Assembly: GCA_918797485.1 (NCBI GenBank)
Contig: CAKKNE010000002.1
Location: 2,632,501 to 2,696,500 of the forward strand
Direction: 5' to 3'
DNA length: 64,000 nt
Source: Pelagomonas calceolata
Taxonomy: Eukaryota > Sar > Pelagophyceae > Pelagomonadales > Pelagomonadaceae
The notes beneath the pieces are model-generated. The model was not told the origin of the DNA. It made no database searches and worked only from the letters and a program-made list of their open reading frames with translations. Both the position numbers and the translations under genes were made by a program. This document shows, piece after piece, positions 26,703 through 35,063 of this stretch. Numbering within the stretch: the first letter of the stretch is position 1; the number at the start of each line of letters is the position of its first letter.

Positions 26703-27120
26703 TTTTTATAATGATGCGTCGCGTCGATGGCGTAAGAGCTATCCCGACCTCGATATACGATAGGTCAGGCGCTGCGCCGCTTCACGCGCAACAAGACTGG
26801 AATTTAGCAGGGAGAGCTAATCCAGCTGTGAGAGCACGCTACGTGCGAGGAAGCTTGAGATGCGGCCGTTGCTGCAGGTATACTGTACCCAGCAAGACTT
26901 TTGGCACAGTTATCACCTTCGCACAGCAAGTAACGAGACAGCCAGTGGACGCGTGCTTGCCAGCTGGCGGCTAGGGACCTGTAAAGACATACTAGTCAAA
27001 CTAGCCTGAGCCTAAGGCTTTGGAAAGCGCCATGGCTGCGCCTATCGTGCGGGGATCTCGGACAATGTAAGGCTCTACTTATACTCGCGCGCGGCGGCGG
27101 CGAGCGGCGGCGCGGCGCGC
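26703..27120. other. Head-to-head gap with a degraded palindrome and a possible upstream exon
   Basis: 418 bp. Besides the degraded palindrome (26970-26995), an ATG at 27032 opens a 35-nt frame that runs into GTAAGG, a good splice-donor sequence, at 27067. Joining it to an AG at 27142-27143 would keep the frame of the TPR gene downstream. An 87-codon ORF at 26711-26974 has no family resemblance and is probably chance. Confidence 0.4.
26970..26995 (-). promoter_or_regulatory. Divergent-promoter palindrome, degraded copy (26 nt)
   Basis: Read on the minus strand: CTAGTATGTCTTTAC, then AGGTCC, then CTAGC. The order and spacing of the consensus are kept, with two insertions in the left arm. It is 268 bp from the F-box/FIST start and 126 bp from the TPR ATG (37 bp from the alternative ATG at 27032). 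Confidence 0.5.
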
Positions 27121-27522
27121 ATGCGAGCGGGCGAGCGAGCGAGGGCTGACGCGATGACGGAAGCAGCCAATAGCCTTGCGGCGGCCCTTAGTCGTCTGCG
27201 GCGCTTCGAAGAAGCGAGGTCGCTGCTACGTAACACGATCCCCCTGGCGCAACGCGTTGTTGGTCACCCTATTGTTGGTGAGGATAGAGAACTCACCCTT
27301 ATAATGAAACTTACATACGCGAAGTGCCTCTACAAAGACGACGGCGCCACGCTCGACGATCTCCGCGAGGCCGTGAACACGCTCGAGGACACGGAACGGA
27401 CTGCGCGGCGCGTGCTCGGTGCCGCGCATCCTCTCGTGCAAAATCATATTGGTCGCTCCCTGGGAGAGTCGCGAGCCACGCTCCGCGCCCGCGAGACGCC
27501 GTCGCCAGCGGAGAGTGCGTAA
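27121..27522 (+). CDS. Short TPR-like (kinesin-light-chain style) protein
   Basis: 133 aa if begun at the ATG at 27121. ATG 27154 (MTEAANSLAAAL) or a spliced start at 27032 are alternatives. Residues ~15-110 contain TPR-style helices (LAAALSRLRRFEEARSLLRN, in full 20 residues; then LDDLREAVNTLEDTERTARR). They end VLGAAHPLVQNHIGRSLGES, a phrase I associate with the last repeats of large kinesin-light-chain-type TPR proteins in pelagophytes. Those usually have several upstream repeats, which are absent here. It may be a truncated family member that kept a promoter, or a gene with unseen 5' exons. Interaction scaffolds are the usual role. Tail-to-tail with the IQ/WW gene. Confidence 0.5.
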   Translation: MRAGERARADAMTEAANSLAAALSRLRRFEEARSLLRNTIPLAQRVVGHPIVGEDRELTLIMKLTYAKCLYKDDGATLDDLREAVNTLEDTERTARRVLGAAHPLVQNHIGRSLGESRATLRARETPSPAESA

Positions 27523-27567
27523 GTTGTAAGCTTTCCCAGCGCCGGGTCAAGATTAAATTCACATATA

Positions 27568-30500
27568 TCAATTACCCAAATGGTACGAGTTCCCCTTCGA
27601 CGACTTCGACCACGAGTACGTGTCCGACCCGCCGGACGTGTGCGACATGTACGTCGCCGAGTCCATTTCCAACAACCTTTGTTCTTCCTCCTCGGCTTTG
27701 ATGCGGTAGTGTTGCGTGGTTAAGTGGCGGTATTCCGAGATGGGCTGTTTGCCGTCTTTCCGCTCCATGGCCTCGAGGACGTCGCGCTGTCGTCGCCGCT
27801 GCCTCCTTTCCTCGATGACGGTCATGAGGACCTGCGTCTCCCGTTGCGTCTTGTCGACTAACTCCGTAGAAGAAAAGGTCTCGGACGTCGTCAGCTCCTG
27901 GGACGTCACCAACTGCTTCAGTGCGACAACTTGATCTTCGTCAGGGCCCTTCAGGGCCCGACCACGAGCGAGCCGCTGCAGTTCCTTCGCTACATAAGAG
28001 GGCTTTGTCGTAATTGAGGACCTTCTGACCGACGCCCTTCGTAAAACTCGATCCTCCTCCTCCTGCCTGCGCCGCTCCGCCTCGAGGGCCAATCCCGTAT
28101 CCTCCAGCTTCTTCAAATCAGCCTCACCAGACTTAGGATCGCCGCCTCGAAGGACCTTAAAGGACATATCATCAACAGCTCGTTTCCCCTCCTTCTCCAG
28201 GACCTTGGCTAGCTCCCCATCATAACACTTCCGACATAGCTTTCGTTTGGTATCATTGCAGTGCAATTCGCAAAAGGCGTCGTCACAAACCTCACAAAAC
28301 ACGGTACCCCGAGGCCTCGTCCACATCATGTCCTGCGAGCACGGGTTGTAGTAGTAGGGAGTTTGCGTTTCGTCCTCGAGCCGCACCCATTCATCGTCGA
28401 CCTTCAGATCGTAGGCGCCGAGCGCGTAGGGCTTGCGCCACGTGATTTCCCTCGTCAACTTATCTCGGTAGAAGTAGCATGTGTGCTCGGCGTCGTATCG
28501 CTTTTCAAACCGCGCATAAGCTCGTCGTCGCAGCTCCACGCGAGATTCATGCAGAGCTCGAATCCTTTGAATCTTCAGCGCCGAAATGTTCTGCATCCGG
28601 ACCCTATCTTTCTCCTTTTCGGCGCGCGCCTCGGCTTCCGCTTTTTCAATGGCCGCGTAGTGCGCGTCGGCCGCCGCTCGGCGCTCCGCGTCGACCACAA
28701 GCTCTTCATCTTGACATCGCTTCAGTAGAATCTCTTCCAGAGCCATCGCTTCACACTCGGGAATCTCGAGATCATGCCCCTGCTTCCCTGCTCGTTTGAA
28801 CACGATCTGCGTCCGAATCCGCACCTCCTTATTTAGTTTTTTGGCTGTACGTCTTTCCTCAGTGGTCTCCGGAGACAGGCGACACCACTCCAAGTGCTTT
28901 CGCAATGCCGCGACTCGCTCAATTTTCACGCGTTCCCACTTCTGGATCCAGCCCGCGATCCTTTCATCATCGAGCATTTCCTGGAGCTTCTTGGCCCGTT
29001 CCTCCTTCTCGAGCTCCGCCTCGTGTTCTTTCCTTCTCCTAAACCTCAAGATCTTGGCCTGTTGCGCGGCATCAAATCCTTCCATCAGCGTACTTTGGAG
29101 GTACTCCTCCTTGCGTTGCCGGTAGTACTCGCTGATGGCGTTCTGGTAGACGCGTTTCTTCCGCAGGTTCTCTTCGTAGAGGCGGTCCATGTCCCTCGCG
29201 GCGGCCGCTTTTGCTGCGGTGTCGTCTCGCGCTTGTTGTACTTCTCTTCTAGCCTTTCTCGCTCGGAACGCTCCTTGAAGAAATCGCGCGACGGCGATTT
29301 CTTGGCGCTTCGCCCACAAGGCGCGCCGTTCTTTCAACTTTCTCACTTCCTTATCGAGCTTCTCTTCCAACCTCCAGAGCGTGATTCTCCGAGCCCGAAG
29401 ACCGCGCGTATGCCTCGCTATTTCCGTCGCCGCCCAGTGCCTTCGTCTTTTCTCCCTAAGGTACTCGTTCTGCAGCAGCCACCGTCTCGCTCGGCACTGG
29501 ATGCCCGTCACAAGTAAATGGATCCGCAGCACCCATCTAGCTTCCAACCTGCCCAAGAAACCTCTTCCCACCCTTTGTAACTCATGCGCCCGCACCTCGA
29601 TCAGCGCTTCCCGCCGCCACTTCACAAAAGAATAGGAGCACCTGATGCAAATACAGCGCTTGATGCCGCGTAGCGTAAACAATTTGATCCTTCTGATGCG
29701 TTGCGCCACCTCCCGCCACTTGAGAAAACGTCGCCGCTGTCGAAACGGGTGCGTGATGGCGAACTGCGTCGCCTCGAAGTCGTGCCTCTGGACCAGTCGC
29801 GCTCGCTTGATCTCCGTGGCGATCATCGGGTGGTACTGCTCATCTTCGATCGCGTAGGTCCACGTCCGCACGTCTTTCAGACCAAACGGTGTCGAACCTT
29901 CCATCAGACGTTTCAGGGGTGGGGCGCTTATGAGGCGCTCGAACAACGGCCTGGTAAGCTTGATGGCGTCCATCGGCGATGCTGCTTCGCACCCTTCCCT
30001 ATCTAACGCCTTCTTGCCGGACGCTTGCAACATCAGCGCCTGCGTTTCCGCGTCTCTCGTCAACGTACTAGCCTCGACGTCTCCTCTTCTAACTAAACCG
30101 GTCCAGGCGTCATCCACTAATTTGGAGAGCATGGGCCGCATCTCGGCGTGGCCCACGGCGTGTAGTAGATACTTGGCATCCGCAATTCTAGCGTCGAAGG
30201 GCGGTTTACATTTCATGTCGAAGGACCCTTCACTCCCGACTAATGCGAAGCCCCACCGCAGGTGGTCCGCCGGTTCTCGCGTCGGGAAGCAGACGACGTG
30301 CAACATTATGAGGATGTTACGCCAGGGCATCTTATCCGAACCATCCTCGTCGAACGCGTCGAACAAGTTATCCATCAGTTTTTTGGTACCTTGGTCCACG
30401 GCACCCCTTACGGGAGCTAGTTCAAACCCAAAAACTCTCCTCATCACTACTAAGAAGCGGGCGCGCTCGCATAATCTTTTTGGGCAGGATCGATGCAATT

Positions 30501-30792
30501 CCTCATAGAGAGCGCCCTCCCGACCCGCCAAGGAGATGTTCCTGCTCGTCACGAGCTGCTGGAGCTTGAGGACGCACCGCCACCGCTCGTCTTCGAGCAG
30601 CGGTTCCCTTTTTCTTCTATACTCGAGATAGCTGTCGAAGGCGGTCTCCAATGCCCTTTGGTCCTTCGGGCCGAACTGCAGCTCGTACTTCGTGTCGCGC
30701 GCGAGGGACTTGACCGGGGACTTCGAGGGCTGCGTGGCGCCGCACGACCCGCGGCCGCTGAGCTGCGGCAGGGCCACCATACCCTTACCCAT
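27568..30792 (-). CDS. Large IQ-motif, WW-domain, coiled-coil protein, possibly ciliary
   Basis: 1074 aa from the ATG at 30792 (MGKGMVALPQL); the longer open frame begins with GTG. Residues ~100-230 are helical, with an EF-hand-like acidic loop FDAFDEDGSDKM. A basic region with IQ-like motifs follows (~400-450; HELQRVGRGFLGRLEARW), then long charged coiled coil (~450-740). Two WW domains sit near 771 (CYFYRDKLTREITWRKP) and 815 (TPYYYNPCSQDMMWTRP). Just after them is a Cys-rich zinc-binding patch (CEVCDDAFCELHC, LCRKC; ~832-855), then a coiled tail. Stramenopile genomes contain many such proteins and several are flagellar. The presence of CFAP91 and an axonemal dynein nearby fits, but function is not shown by the sequence. 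Divergent from CK1. Confidence 0.7.
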   Translation of the reverse strand: MGKGMVALPQLSGRGSCGATQPSKSPVKSLARDTKYELQFGPKDQRALETAFDSYLEYRRKREPLLEDERWRCVLKLQQLVTSRNISLAGREGALYEELHRSCPKRLCERARFLVVMRRVFGFELAPVRGAVDQGTKKLMDNLFDAFDEDGSDKMPWRNILIMLHVVCFPTREPADHLRWGFALVGSEGSFDMKCKPPFDARIADAKYLLHAVGHAEMRPMLSKLVDDAWTGLVRRGDVEASTLTRDAETQALMLQASGKKALDREGCEAASPMDAIKLTRPLFERLISAPPLKRLMEGSTPFGLKDVRTWTYAIEDEQYHPMIATEIKRARLVQRHDFEATQFAITHPFRQRRRFLKWREVAQRIRRIKLFTLRGIKRCICIRCSYSFVKWRREALIEVRAHELQRVGRGFLGRLEARWVLRIHLLVTGIQCRARRWLLQNEYLREKRRRHWAATEIARHTRGLRARRITLWRLEEKLDKEVRKLKERRALWAKRQEIAVARFLQGAFRARKARREVQQARDDTAAKAAAARDMDRLYEENLRKKRVYQNAISEYYRQRKEEYLQSTLMEGFDAAQQAKILRFRRRKEHEAELEKEERAKKLQEMLDDERIAGWIQKWERVKIERVAALRKHLEWCRLSPETTEERRTAKKLNKEVRIRTQIVFKRAGKQGHDLEIPECEAMALEEILLKRCQDEELVVDAERRAAADAHYAAIEKAEAEARAEKEKDRVRMQNISALKIQRIRALHESRVELRRRAYARFEKRYDAEHTCYFYRDKLTREITWRKPYALGAYDLKVDDEWVRLEDETQTPYYYNPCSQDMMWTRPRGTVFCEVCDDAFCELHCNDTKRKLCRKCYDGELAKVLEKEGKRAVDDMSFKVLRGGDPKSGEADLKKLEDTGLALEAERRRQEEEDRVLRRASVRRSSITTKPSYVAKELQRLARGRALKGPDEDQVVALKQLVTSQELTTSETFSSTELVDKTQRETQVLMTVIEERRQRRRQRDVLEAMERKDGKQPISEYRHLTTQHYRIKAEEEEQRLLEMDSATYMSHTSGGSDTYSWSKSSKGNSYHLGN

Positions 30793-31048
30793 GGGTGTAG
30801 GGGCTGCCCGCGGCTTGTATGAGCGTCGAGGCCGGACGGAGGCTACCGTAGTATTGTTAGCATGGTCCTGGCCGGCCTTTAGGCGTGCTTGGCCCCGCAC
30901 CGGGCGCGCTAAGGCCCTGGTTTTTGACAGCGCCCTTGGTTGGCAAAACCAGGCTTACCCCGCACGCAGCTTGCGGAGTGCTCGCGCGCCGAGGCCTCCT
31001 GGGCAGGGGTCTACGCACGGCGCTTCGACAAGATCGGCAAAAAAATGC

Positions 31049-31073
31049 GCTAGCGCCTGTAAGACACACTAGC
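31049..31073 (-). promoter_or_regulatory. Divergent-promoter palindrome, copy 7 (25 nt)
   Basis: Read on the minus strand: GCTAGTGTGTCTTAC, then AGGC, then GCTAGC. One GT is duplicated in the left arm. It is in the 539 bp gap, 257 bp from the IQ/WW start and 259 bp from the CK1 start. The rest of the gap is GC-rich without a recognised gene. Confidence 0.75.
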
Positions 31074-31331
31074 AAAGCCCTCCACCCGCCGGCCGGTGCG
31101 CTGAGGCTTAATCTATCCTCCCAGGCCCCGCTCTGCACGCGGGTATATTTTTTGCCATCTCTCGCCGCCAGCCCGGGCCAGACGCCTGCGCCGCGCCGCT
31201 CGCCAGCTGCAGCTGCACCTAGAGGCGCCCGGCCAAAAAAGAAAGAACCCCCGGGACGCCGCCCCGGGCGCGCCACGGAGCGCCGCCGCGGCCGCCGCGC
31301 CCCACTGCTCCGAACAAAACACCAGAACACC

Positions 31332-32738
31332 ATGTCCGCGTCGCTCGTCGCCCACCGCTACCGGACGCACAAGCGCCTAGGAGCCGGTTCCTTTGGGGAG
31401 ATTTTTGTTGGATCCGACGTCAACACGGGATTGCGAGTCGCCATGAAGTTCGAGAAGCACGGCCTGCGGTGTCCCCAGTTAAGGCACGAGTATAAGGTGT
31501 ATCGAGAACTGCAAGGGTGTAGAGGTGTCTGCAAGGTCCAATATTATGGGACCCACAACAACTTCAACGTCATGGTCCTGGACTTGCTGGGACCGTCTCT
31601 CGAAGAATTGTTCACGAAGTGCGGGAGACGGTTCTCGCTAAAAACAACATTGAAATTGGCGGACCAGATGTTGGAGCGGTGCGAAGCGTTGCACGGTAGA
31701 CATCTCATACATAGGGACGTGAAGCCGGCGAACTTCACGATGGGCGACGCTTCTTCCTCGCCGCTAGTTTATTGCATCGACTTCGGCCTGTCCAAAAGAT
31801 TTAGGAACCCGCATACCCTTCAACACATTCCCCATCGAGTGGGGAAAAGTCTCACTGGAACACCTAGATACGCCTCCATTTCCAATCATTTGGGCATCGA
31901 ACAGAGTCGTCGAGATGATTTGGAGGCGGTTGGCTATGTACTCGTATACTTCGCGAAAGGTAGGTTGCCCTGGCAAGGTCTGAAAGCCAAGTCGGCCCAC
32001 AAGAAGTACAAGCTCATCCTAGATAAAAAGCAGGAAATTAGCATTGCGCAACTGTGCCACGGCTGCCCGGCGCAGTTCGCGGAGTACCTGTCGTACTGTA
32101 GAAGCTTGAAATTTGACGCGTCGCCGAACGTGGCTTATCTGCGGAGACTCTTCCGCGACCTCTACTCGACGAGCGGCCACGACGTCGCGCAGATCGCGGC
32201 GAACGACTGGGACTGGATGGCGAATGCCGACGTCCGCGTCGACGCCACTACCGCGCAAGCGTATGGCGCTAGACCAGATACGGCGCAAGCGAGACGGGCC
32301 ACGTCCGCTCGGCCCGGAGCAAGACCCGCACGCCCGCAGTCGGCGTCGGCCCAACGGCCGGCAAACGAGGAGCAGTTCTACGCGCCGCCTGGGCGCAGCG
32401 CGTCGCGGGGCTACGACTACGGCGGCGACCGTTATGCTTCTCGTAGACCGCGCACGGCGACGGCGCGGGTCGGCGAGACGGACCCCGAGCGGCGTTGGGC
32501 CGCGCGCGGCTCGCGCGAGGCGCCCGCGCAACCGGCGCGGCGCGAGCGGCCCCAGTCTGCCGCGGCAGCGCCGTCCTACCAACAAAGACCGTCGGCGTCG
32601 TCGCGCTCGGGTGGTCGGGGCGGCGACGACGGCGCGCACGTCGTCGCCGGCGCGCGGTCCATGATGGGCCTCGCGCGCGCGCGGTCCGCGCGGTCCGCGG
32701 GCGGCGGCGCGCGGCCGCGGACGTCTTCGCGCGGATAG
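31332..32738 (+). CDS. Casein kinase 1 family Ser/Thr kinase
   Basis: 468 aa from the ATG at 31332, inside a longer open frame. The kinase domain (8-290) has the Gly-rich loop LGAGSFGEIFVG, Lys39, the catalytic loop HRDVKPANF (~127), and DFGLSKRF (Asp ~150). The CK1 hallmark SLTGTPRYASI replaces the usual APE region, and EAVGYVLVYF follows. CK1 kinases act on primed or acidic substrates in vesicle traffic, clock and Wnt-type signalling. The tail (~300-468) is Arg/Ala/Ser-rich and low complexity with repeated RPQSA-like units, probably disordered. Tail-to-tail with the M3 peptidase, 65 bp apart. Confidence 0.95.
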   Translation: MSASLVAHRYRTHKRLGAGSFGEIFVGSDVNTGLRVAMKFEKHGLRCPQLRHEYKVYRELQGCRGVCKVQYYGTHNNFNVMVLDLLGPSLEELFTKCGRRFSLKTTLKLADQMLERCEALHGRHLIHRDVKPANFTMGDASSSPLVYCIDFGLSKRFRNPHTLQHIPHRVGKSLTGTPRYASISNHLGIEQSRRDDLEAVGYVLVYFAKGRLPWQGLKAKSAHKKYKLILDKKQEISIAQLCHGCPAQFAEYLSYCRSLKFDASPNVAYLRRLFRDLYSTSGHDVAQIAANDWDWMANADVRVDATTAQAYGARPDTAQARRATSARPGARPARPQSASAQRPANEEQFYAPPGRSASRGYDYGGDRYASRRPRTATARVGETDPERRWAARGSREAPAQPARRERPQSAAAAPSYQQRPSASSRSGGRGGDDGAHVVAGARSMMGLARARSARSAGGGARPRTSSRG

Positions 32739-32803
32739 TAGTAGAGAGACACTCGCGCGTTCCTTAATACTTCCGTCCTATACATGAAATAGATTTTACG
32801 TAG

Positions 32804-34885
32804 TTAACTCGACACCGGGACCCCGAGCCGCTCGAAGTACGCGTCCTCCCGGAACGGCCGGCCCAGGAACGCCTCCATCATCGCGGCGCCGCCGGCCGCG
32901 GCGCCGGGCTCGAGCACGCACTCGCGGAAGCGGCGCCCCGCGGCCGCGTCGAGCTCGTCGCCGAACTGTTTGTACGCGTCGACGGCGTTGACCTCGCTCC
33001 AGAGGTACGAGTAGTAGCCCGCGTCGTACCCGATGCACATATGGTACCACGTCGACGCGAAGTGTGTCCCGGGCGCTTCGGTGAAACCTGCAGTCTCCCT
33101 ATAAATTTCCTGCCAAAGACCACACGCGTCGACGTCGGCGGCTGACGCGAGCGAGTGCATGGCCATGTCGTAGCGACACATCGCAATATACCTCGCGTTG
33201 CCCAAACCGGCTAGGAGGTGCCGGTTCTCCGCGAGCGCCTCGATCGTTTTTGACGGCAGCGAGGCACCCGTCTCCGCGTGCGGCCTGGCAATCTTCGCCA
33301 AGACCGCAGGCGCGTACCTGCGCGGGCGACCCGTGACGCGGCGATGGCGTGGGGGCCGCGTAGAAGCAGACAACGTTTCGGACGCGGCCGCCGCGTACAC
33401 AAACTGCTGCGTGAGCATCGACGGCACCTCCAACATATCCATCTCGACGCCGCCCGGCCAGGGCACCATGGGCCAGGCCCAGCCGAGAATCGACGGCTTC
33501 GGCGCGCCGGCGAGGGCGTGGAAAACGTGGCCCAGTTCATGTAATAATGTTTCGACCTCGCGGAAGCGTAATCTTCCATTCGCGTCGCCCATGTTGCCGA
33601 GCACGGCGCAACAATTCGGCGCGCCGTTCACAAGTGCCGGCCGCAGGGGCACGACCATCTGATGGCCGAACTTGCCGTCCCTCGACTTGAGGTCTAAAGC
33701 CACGTGGCCCACTATGATATCGTCCTTTGCGACCTCATATAATTCGCAGTCGTCGTGCCAGAGTTGTGCGTCGTCGAGCGGGCCGCGCACCGTAAATCCA
33801 AATAAGTCCTCGCCCAAGGCTTTGATCGTCGCGGGGACCACTTCAGACGCGGGAAAGTGGGGCTTGAGCGCCTCCTCGTCGATGCCTTTCGATTCTCGGA
33901 TCTGTCGACCGAAATACGCCGTGTCCCACGGGTCCAGGGCGTCGGCGCCGGGCGTCTCGCTCCTTTTCAACGCGAGGAGCGACGCGTAGTCCTCGTCGCG
34001 CTTCGGCTTCAGGCGCGTGACGACGCGATCCAGGAAGGCGTTCACCTCGTCCGGCGACGAGGCCATGTTGCCCTTTAGCGTCCCTTCGGCGTGGCTCGCG
34101 AAGCCCAGGAGTCCCGCTATCTGGGCGCGCAGCGCTACGACCCTATTCAGGCGCCGCGCGTTCTCCGGGCAGCGCGAGGTTCCTGCAATATAAGCCTTGC
34201 GCCGCGCCGCGGGGTCCCGCGCGTGCTGCAATACGGGCGTGAGGGTGGGGGCTTTGAGTGATACGAGCAATTTGTCGCCGTCTCCGACGGGAAGGGCGTC
34301 CACCAGGGCCGCGGGCACGCCCTCGAGCTCGTCGCGCGTCAGTGCGACAGTAGATGAGTCGCCGTTGATCTCTTGTTCCATGGCGGCGCACTCGGCTCCT
34401 AGCTCTAGCTTCAGCTTCGCGACTTGTTCGCGCGCAGCGGCATCGGCGAGCGCGAGGCCATTCGCCTCGAAGCGCGCAACGTGCTTATCGCGTGCGCGCG
34501 CCAGCAGAGGATCCGTCGTCTCGGACGCCTTGATGGCGTCGTAAAGAGCCTTGCGGCCGTAACAGGTTCCGAACGCATCGATAATGCTTCGTTTCGCCGC
34601 AGCACCAGCATCACGTGCCGCGGCGTCCGTCGCCACGAGCGCCGGTAAGCAAACTTCAGCGGACCCTACTGCGACGGCGTCCGTGGCACGAGTCCACGCT
34701 GCTAGTGCGTCTTGTGCATTGCCGCTTTCTATGTCAGTCGCTGCGGCCTCGAGGCCGCTCACGAGCGCTGCAGCAGTATCTCTAATCTCTGCTGCTCCAA
34801 GCCGCAGTCTGAGCTGCGTGTGCGGGCACCGCATCGCTCGGGCTGCAGTGAGGAGAATGATTGCGCGATGAATTGGGTGCAGCAT
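32804..34885 (-). CDS. M3 family oligopeptidase (oligopeptidase A / thimet type)
   Basis: 693 aa with ATG at 34885; a second in-frame ATG 17 codons later (MRCPHTQL) is also possible. The zinc motif HELGH lies in ETLLHELGHVFHALAG (~450), with the third ligand Glu in EMDMLEVPSML. The C-terminal part keeps the family order: LGNARYIAMCRYDMAMHSL, then FASTWYHMCIGYDAGYYSYLW (21 residues; key His and Tyr/Gly residues match the substrate loop), then LEPGAAAGGAAMMEAFLGR. It degrades short peptides, such as cleaved targeting sequences in organelles or cytosol. A basic insertion (RPPRHRRVTGRPRR) between the third ligand and the C-terminal part is unusual and might hide a small in-frame intron. Divergent from the FHA gene. 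Confidence 0.93.
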   Translation of the reverse strand: MLHPIHRAIILLTAARAMRCPHTQLRLRLGAAEIRDTAAALVSGLEAAATDIESGNAQDALAAWTRATDAVAVGSAEVCLPALVATDAAARDAGAAAKRSIIDAFGTCYGRKALYDAIKASETTDPLLARARDKHVARFEANGLALADAAAREQVAKLKLELGAECAAMEQEINGDSSTVALTRDELEGVPAALVDALPVGDGDKLLVSLKAPTLTPVLQHARDPAARRKAYIAGTSRCPENARRLNRVVALRAQIAGLLGFASHAEGTLKGNMASSPDEVNAFLDRVVTRLKPKRDEDYASLLALKRSETPGADALDPWDTAYFGRQIRESKGIDEEALKPHFPASEVVPATIKALGEDLFGFTVRGPLDDAQLWHDDCELYEVAKDDIIVGHVALDLKSRDGKFGHQMVVPLRPALVNGAPNCCAVLGNMGDANGRLRFREVETLLHELGHVFHALAGAPKPSILGWAWPMVPWPGGVEMDMLEVPSMLTQQFVYAAAASETLSASTRPPRHRRVTGRPRRYAPAVLAKIARPHAETGASLPSKTIEALAENRHLLAGLGNARYIAMCRYDMAMHSLASAADVDACGLWQEIYRETAGFTEAPGTHFASTWYHMCIGYDAGYYSYLWSEVNAVDAYKQFGDELDAAAGRRFRECVLEPGAAAGGAAMMEAFLGRPFREDAYFERLGVPVSS

Positions 34886-34945
34886 GCACAGCTCACCAAT
34901 GGGCTATGCCGTGCAGAATGCCTTGCTTTGCCGCGGCACTGGCTT

Positions 34946-34969
34946 GCTAGTGTCTTACAGGACGCTAGC
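34946..34969 (+). promoter_or_regulatory. Divergent-promoter palindrome, copy 8 (24 nt)
   Basis: GCTAGTGTCTTAC, then AGGAC, then GCTAGC. It lies in the shortest head-to-head gap (178 bp), only 61 bp from the M3 peptidase ATG and 95 bp from the FHA gene ATG, so it must be close to both transcription starts. Confidence 0.78.
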
Positions 34970-35063
34970 TGCCTACCGGCGGCCCACGCACGCGCTTTGT
35001 CCGGAGGAGCGTTTGAGACTGCTCTTTGACAGCTCAAACATAGCACGACTCGCTACCGCAGCG

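Noticed and set aside
26711-26974. 87-codon plus-strand ORF upstream of the TPR gene
   Set aside because: No family resemblance or coding-like character, it overlaps the degraded palindrome, and chance ORFs of this size are common in GC-rich DNA.
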